DNA from: Bacteroidota bacterium
GTDB lineage: Bacteria; Bacteroidota; Bacteroidia; Cytophagales; Cyclobacteriaceae
Direction: 5' to 3'
Length of the DNA stretch: 64,000 bases
Assembly (NCBI GenBank): GCA_018266395.1
Contig: JAFEAM010000038.1
Coordinates: forward strand, 46,741 to 110,740
Each line of letters starts with the position of its first letter. Within the stretch, counting starts at the first letter, position 1. This document shows, in pieces, positions 59,866 to 64,000 of this stretch. Below the pieces are notes generated by a model. It had not been told where the DNA came from, ran no database searches, and saw only the letters and a program-made list of their open reading frames with translations. The translations under genes were made by a program, and so were the position numbers.

Positions 59866-60588
59866 ATGTCTGGACGGAGCGCTGCACTTCTTTTCTATTT
59901 GTTCCTGTTGACTACCTGTCAATCCCGGGAGGTCAGTCCCGCTATTAGCGGCGCTGAGTACTTTCCCTTGTCTGTGGGCACCTATTGGATCTATGATGTA
60001 ACGGAAACAAATATTTCGCAGGTAAATGGGCAGACAAACGACATTTATCAATTGATGCTTTCCGTCACTGATACGGTCCACATGTCAGGTGAAATTCTTT
60101 TTAAGGTGGTCCGTTCCCGGCGTCCGGATGCAAGTGCAGGGTGGTCTGTAGTGGATACCTGGTCTTTCCGGAAGAATGACCTCAGGGCCGTCATACAGGA
60201 GGGTAACATATCTTATGTGGTGATGACATTTCCCATGACGGAAGGCAAGACGTGGGATGGAAATGCTTTGAACAACCTGGGAGGTATTGACAAATGCAGT
60301 GATGGAACCAGGCATTGCGATAATTATTCATCGATCCAACTAATGAAACGCTTCGATGGAACGGGGATAGCATACGATGATACGGTAACTGTGCTGGAGA
60401 GTAATGAAGATGACAAAACAACTGGAAAAGATATCAGAAAGTCAGTGTACGGCCGTGCCGTTGGGTTGGTGTACCATGAAGAGACAGTACTGGAGTATTG
60501 CACACAATACGACAGTTGCATCGGCAAACAGATTGTGGATAGCGGCCATATCCTGAAACAGACTATTACATCGTATGGCAGTTTGTAG
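59866..60588 (+). CDS. Lipoprotein of unknown function
   Basis: A 240-residue lipoprotein; the start at 59866 gives MSGRSAALLFYLFLLTTC (Cys18). The mature domain is beta-rich (YFPLSVGTYWIYDVTETNIS; WSFRKNDLRAVIQEGNISYVVMTFPMTEGKTWDGNA; GRAVGLVYHEE), resembling the conserved hypothetical lipoproteins common in Bacteroidota that begin YFPLxxGxYWxY. Function unknown. It overlaps the next gene by 14 bases. Confidence 0.7.
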   Translation: MSGRSAALLFYLFLLTTCQSREVSPAISGAEYFPLSVGTYWIYDVTETNISQVNGQTNDIYQLMLSVTDTVHMSGEILFKVVRSRRPDASAGWSVVDTWSFRKNDLRAVIQEGNISYVVMTFPMTEGKTWDGNALNNLGGIDKCSDGTRHCDNYSSIQLMKRFDGTGIAYDDTVTVLESNEDDKTTGKDIRKSVYGRAVGLVYHEETVLEYCTQYDSCIGKQIVDSGHILKQTITSYGSL

Positions 60589-62185
60589 ACTGGCCATTGC
60601 CTTCTTAACGGTATGGTTCACAGGCATCCGCCTCCACGCCCAGGCTGACCGTCACGTGGTGTACTTCAAGGATAAGAACAACTCACCTTATAGTGTGCAG
60701 CAACCGGGGGCTTTTCTTTCGGAAAGGTCAATCAAGCGGAGAACACACAGTGGAATTGCCGTTTCAACGGAAGACTTGCCCGTCAATTCAACCTATGTTT
60801 CCCAGGTACATGCAACTGGGGCGCGGACTTACTTCACATCCAGGTGGATGAACGTAGTATTGGTTGAAGCTACCCCAGCCCAAATCACATCCATTGCCGC
60901 ATTGCCATTCGTTCAAAGGACCGAATTGGTTGCCCCAGATCAGCAGTTGCTGGGCGGCAGAATGGGCAAAACCAAAAATGGCCTTGCAACTCCCACAGAG
61001 ACCAGTACCGATGTGCAATTGAACATGCTGGGCCTTGATAAAATGCATATCGAAGGTTTCCGGGGCAACGGCATTATGATCGCCGTCTTTGACGCCGGAT
61101 TTCCCGGCATCAATACCCTACAGCCATTTCAATCCATCTTTGATCAGGGAAGAATGATCATGACCAAAGACTATGTCTATAATTCCAATAATGTGTACCA
61201 GTACAATGCGCATGGAACAGAAGTGCTTTCCGTGATGGCGGCGAACAACGGTATGGGATTTGTCGGAGGCGCAGATGCCGCTGCATACCTCTTGTTCGTG
61301 ACAGAAGACTACAACACCGAATACAGAATTGAGGAATTCAACTGGCTGTTTGCTGCGGAAAAGGCTGACAGTGCCGGTGCAGATATCATACAGGCCTCCC
61401 TGGGTTACAACTTCTTTGATGACTACAATATGGATTACGCCATCACCTCCCTGGATGGTAAGTCGGCAGTGGTTTCCAAAGCTGCAGGGTTCGCGCGGGA
61501 CAGGGGCATGATTGTGTGCGTAAGCGCAGGTAACGAGGGCACCAAGCCCTGGCATTACATTACTCCTCCGGCCGATGTTGACGGAATACTGGCTACCGGA
61601 GCAGTTACCGCTTCACTGACAAAGGCCAGCTTCAGCTCATTCGGTCCAACAGCCGATGGGCGTATCAAGCCGGATGTGATGGCCCTGGGAAGCAATGCCG
61701 CCATCATGCGCCAGGATGGAAGCATTGCACTGTCGAGTGGCACTTCCTTCGCGTCGCCATTGGTGGCAAGCCTGGCGGCAGGGTTGCTGCAGGCCTATCC
61801 AGGTTTGAAGCCTGCTCAACTTGTACAGATTATCAGAAGCACCGCCTCCAAAAGCGCCGAGCCAGACAACAGCCTTGGATATGGAATACCTCACTATTTG
61901 GCTGTGAAAAATTACATGACCGTATCAGAACTCAACGATGATATTTTCCTCTTCCCCAATCCATCCGTAGGGTCTGTCTTCATCGGGTTTGCAACACTGC
62001 CTCTCGAACCGGTGTCACTGGTAATGACGGACCTCGCCGGAAGAACAGTCATGGACACCAGTGTGTTGCCCGATTGGCAGAACAATCCCCTGGAAATACC
62101 ACTGTCAAATCTCGCATCTGGCCTGTATGTGCTGAAAGTTTCTGTGTCAGGGAAGGTGAATGTGATGCGGTTTCTGAAAATGTAG
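60575..62185 (+). CDS. T9SS-secreted subtilase-family serine peptidase
   Basis: A 536-residue S8 peptidase: signal peptide (about 1-22), a propeptide-like N-terminus (RHVVYFKDKNN), the catalytic triad Asp173 (VFDAG), His213 (NAHGTEV) and Ser391 (SSGTSFASP), and oxyanion Asn320 (SAGNEG). The C-terminal 75 residues (FLFPNPSVGSVFIGFATLPLEPVSLVMTDLAGR... GLYVLKVSVSGKVNVMRFLK) form a type A T9SS sorting domain, so it is exported through the type IX system and probably anchored at the surface. The start overlaps the preceding lipoprotein gene. Confidence 0.95.
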   Translation: MAVCRLAIAFLTVWFTGIRLHAQADRHVVYFKDKNNSPYSVQQPGAFLSERSIKRRTHSGIAVSTEDLPVNSTYVSQVHATGARTYFTSRWMNVVLVEATPAQITSIAALPFVQRTELVAPDQQLLGGRMGKTKNGLATPTETSTDVQLNMLGLDKMHIEGFRGNGIMIAVFDAGFPGINTLQPFQSIFDQGRMIMTKDYVYNSNNVYQYNAHGTEVLSVMAANNGMGFVGGADAAAYLLFVTEDYNTEYRIEEFNWLFAAEKADSAGADIIQASLGYNFFDDYNMDYAITSLDGKSAVVSKAAGFARDRGMIVCVSAGNEGTKPWHYITPPADVDGILATGAVTASLTKASFSSFGPTADGRIKPDVMALGSNAAIMRQDGSIALSSGTSFASPLVASLAAGLLQAYPGLKPAQLVQIIRSTASKSAEPDNSLGYGIPHYLAVKNYMTVSELNDDIFLFPNPSVGSVFIGFATLPLEPVSLVMTDLAGRTVMDTSVLPDWQNNPLEIPLSNLASGLYVLKVSVSGKVNVMRFLKM

Positions 62186-62207
62186 GAACGGCGCAACCAA
62201 TTTTGGC

Positions 62208-62215
62208 TAAATTTG
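62208..62215 (+). promoter_or_regulatory. Possible -7 box upstream of rpe
   Basis: TAAATTTG (TAnnTTTG) lies 10 bases before the rpe ATG; a -33 TTG is not evident. Low-confidence promoter call. Confidence 0.3.
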
Positions 62216-62225
62216 TGGTCAAGTT

Positions 62226-62876
62226 ATGCCACCCATAGTTGCCCCCTCCATCCTCGCCGCAGATTTTGCCAACCTTCAGCGGGAAATTGAAATGATCAAT
62301 CAAAGCGCAGCCGACTGGATCCATGTGGATGTGATGGATGGTGTGTTTGTTCCGAATATCTCGATGGGAATTCCTGTGTTGGAGTCTGTGAAAAGGCATG
62401 CGAACAAGCCTATCGATGTTCACCTCATGATTGTCCAGCCCGAAAAAATGGTGGACGCTTTCCGGAAGGCTGGTGCCGACACTATTTCGGTTCATATAGA
62501 GGCCTGCCCTCATTTGCACCGCAATATTCAGCAGATAAAGGCTTTGGGGGCAAAGGCAGGTGTTGCAGTGAATCCTCACACCCCTGTCAGCCACCTGGAA
62601 AATATCATCCGTGAAATAGATCTTGTTTGCTTGATGTCAGTAAATCCGGGCTTCGGTGGCCAGAAGTTCATTGAGCATACCTATCAGAAAATCAAGGATT
62701 TAAAGCACCTTATAACCTTAAATGGTTCATCAGCGTTGATTGAGATTGACGGAGGCGTGAACGCCAACAATGCGGTTCCGTTACTGAACGCCGGGGCAGA
62801 CGTGCTGGTGGCTGGCAATGTGGTATTCTCTTCATCAGATCCTCAGCAGGTTATCCGGCAACTGAAAGGTGCCTGA
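62226..62876 (+). CDS. rpe: Ribulose-phosphate 3-epimerase
   Basis: A 216-residue TIM-barrel enzyme of standard length: PSILAADFANLQREIEMI, DWIHVDVMDGVFVPNISMG (metal His and catalytic Asp), VHLMIVQPEKMVD, MSVNPGFGGQKFIEHTYQKI and EIDGGVNANN (second Asp). It interconverts ribulose-5-phosphate and xylulose-5-phosphate in the pentose phosphate pathway. Confidence 0.97.
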   Translation: MPPIVAPSILAADFANLQREIEMINQSAADWIHVDVMDGVFVPNISMGIPVLESVKRHANKPIDVHLMIVQPEKMVDAFRKAGADTISVHIEACPHLHRNIQQIKALGAKAGVAVNPHTPVSHLENIIREIDLVCLMSVNPGFGGQKFIEHTYQKIKDLKHLITLNGSSALIEIDGGVNANNAVPLLNAGADVLVAGNVVFSSSDPQQVIRQLKGA

Positions 62877-62913
62877 GCCTGCGTGACCCTGGCAGGAATT
62901 TTGATCTTTATTT

Positions 62914-63507
62914 ATGCAAAAGCATCATCTCATGTCACGAATAGCGTTGGTCGCCATGGTCATCTTTCTGCTTGCGGGCTGCGCCAGATCGGTAACGAGA
63001 ATTGATCCCGGAACCCAGATTGACCTCAGCGGCCGATGGAATGATTCTGACTCGCGTCTGGTGGCAGAAAAAATGATCAGTCAGCTCCTTAATAGCGAGT
63101 CGTTCAAGGATTATTCCAAACAGTTGGGCAGGAAGCCTGCAATTATCGTTGGTCAGATACGCAACAAGACGACCGAGCACATAGATGCCGATGCCTATAT
63201 CAAGAAAATGGAGATGGCTATCTATTCTTCAAATGTGGCCGACCTCGTGGAGTCAGACGCATTCAGGGACAAACTGCGCCAGGAGAGGGCAGAACAACAG
63301 GATTTTGCAGATCCGAAAACAGTCGCCCAGTGGGGGAAGGAAGTGGGGGCCAATCTCATGTTGTTTGGAGAGATGACATCGGAGACTGATACCTATCAGA
63401 AGAAGCGGGTGGTCAATTACACCACTACACTCTTTCTTACGGACATGGAAACCAACAAGCGAATCTGGTACGGCCAGGAAGAAATCAAAAAGTACGTCCG
63501 TAATTAG
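62914..63507 (+). CDS. lpoB: LpoB-like penicillin-binding-protein activator
   Basis: A 197-residue lipoprotein (lipobox ending LLAGC) with the LpoB fold: RIDPGTQIDLSGRWNDSDSRLVAEKMISQLL, GRKPAIIVGQIRNKTTEHIDADAYIKKME, VAQWGKEVGANLMLFGEMTSETD and TDMETNKRIWYGQEEIKKY. In E. coli LpoB activates PBP1b from the outer membrane; in Bacteroidota the partner is unproven. ATG at 62914 or 62932. It precedes a COG3014-like lipoprotein, its usual neighbour. Confidence 0.88.
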   Translation: MQKHHLMSRIALVAMVIFLLAGCARSVTRIDPGTQIDLSGRWNDSDSRLVAEKMISQLLNSESFKDYSKQLGRKPAIIVGQIRNKTTEHIDADAYIKKMEMAIYSSNVADLVESDAFRDKLRQERAEQQDFADPKTVAQWGKEVGANLMLFGEMTSETDTYQKKRVVNYTTTLFLTDMETNKRIWYGQEEIKKYVRN

Positions 63508-63524
63508 ACCAGGGCCTTGCTCTT

Positions 63525-64000
63525 ATGAAAAAGGTTCTGTTAGCATGGTGGGTAATCTGGTGTTTAGGTTCCTGTGCCAGCTACTATCAGGCCAATTACA
63601 CCTTCAATGAAGAGTTTGAAAAGGGCGACCTTGAGAAAGCATTGAAGACCCTGAGAAGCCATTCCTCAGAGGGCAGCGGAAAACGGCAGTTTCTGTATGA
63701 GGTGAACAACGGGCTTTTGCTTTCTATGATGGGCCGTTATGAGGAAAGCAATCAATATCTCGAGAAAGCCTACCTCTATGGCGAGGACTACCGTATCAAC
63801 TATCTCAATGAGGTTGGTTCCTATCTCACCAATCCCAATTTCGTCTCCTACAAGGGGGAAGATCACGAGCACTTGTTGCTTTTGTATTACAAGGCCCTGA
63901 ATTACCTCAAACTCGGCAACAAGGAGGATGCCCTCGTAGAATGCAGAAGGCTGAACATCAGGGAACAGCAACTTACAGATCGCTATGCTTCCGAGACCAA
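63525..64000 (+). CDS. COG3014-like lipoprotein (partial, runs off right edge)
   Basis: ATG at 63525 opens MKKVLLAWWVIWCLGSC (lipidated Cys17) followed by ASYYQANYTFNEEFEKGDLE and TPR-like helices (SMMGRYEESNQYLEKAYLYGED; LLYYKALNYLKLGNKEDALVECRRLN). The pattern and position after lpoB match the COG3014 lipoproteins that accompany LpoB. The 3' end lies outside the window; about 158 codons are visible. Confidence 0.75.
   Translation, partial: MKKVLLAWWVIWCLGSCASYYQANYTFNEEFEKGDLEKALKTLRSHSSEGSGKRQFLYEVNNGLLLSMMGRYEESNQYLEKAYLYGEDYRINYLNEVGSYLTNPNFVSYKGEDHEHLLLLYYKALNYLKLGNKEDALVECRRLNIREQQLTDRYASET

Overview
This is a Bacteroidota chromosome segment, most likely from the Cytophagales. The evidence is a subtilase with a C-terminal type IX secretion sorting domain, a 7TM-DISM histidine kinase, many exported peptidases and lipoproteins, A/T-rich leaders without clear Shine-Dalgarno sites, and a canonical Bacteroidota promoter (TTTG-N19-TATCTTTG) in front of a tRNA-Asp gene. 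Genus-level placement is inference. No rRNA, CRISPR array, complete insertion sequence or phage gene was seen.

Layout. 0-4 kb: an exported beta-propeller protein, a lipoprotein, a membrane protein and an M28 peptidase, separated by short palindromic repeats. 4.1-4.4 kb: promoter, two tandem 84-bp duplications that carry the 5' end of tRNA-Asp, the complete tRNA-Asp(GTC) and a hairpin. 5.2-8.3 kb: a large exported TPR-CHAT protein. 8.6-12.4 kb: an accessory stretch in which minus-strand genes or gene pairs (membrane protein, VOC protein, ParE-type toxin-antitoxin, MntA/HepT) are each followed by a copy of one hairpin-forming repeat, giving a cassette-array look without a visible integrase. 12.4-16.3 kb: the sdhCAB operon of the mycobacterial Sdh1 type plus a helical-repeat gene. 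16.5-21.5 kb: a DUF433 antitoxin with a wrecked DUF5615 toxin, a DUF885 peptidase and an intact hipBA pair.

22.3-26.7 kb is an arsenic-resistance island: arsR, a low-molecular-weight-phosphatase-type arsenate reductase, acr3, an ArsO-like flavoprotein, a small thioredoxin and an ArsP-type permease. The two transcription units and the phosphatase leader share versions of one palindrome (TATCGTAATATTACGATA), so ArsR probably controls all of them. 27-43.6 kb holds metabolic and exported genes: class V aminotransferase, serine hydrolase, a nuclease-like protein with altered catalytic residues, an orphan sensor kinase, an amidohydrolase, a di-heme peroxidase, a phytanoyl-CoA dioxygenase/Gfo-Idh pair, a YdjC-like deacetylase, an aldo/keto reductase and an NSS transporter.

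44-49 kb on the minus strand: two peptidases, a Crp/Fnr regulator and a redox/sulfur mini-operon (DUF2892, DUF6132, rhodanese, OsmC), with a palindrome between regulator and operon. 49.4-64 kb on the plus strand is mostly housekeeping: accA, MBL hydrolase, patatin, urocanate hydratase, PlsC-like acyltransferase, outer-membrane barrel, folC, trmB, an LpxH-like phosphoesterase, a glycosyltransferase, a TrpF-like protein without its catalytic Cys, a T9SS subtilase, rpe, lpoB and a partial COG3014-like lipoprotein running off the right edge.

The most striking points are the repeat-punctuated cassette-like region; three toxin-antitoxin modules in which only the toxin is broken; the tandem duplication of a tRNA 5' end inside a tRNA leader; and the Sdh1-type dehydrogenase outside the actinobacteria.
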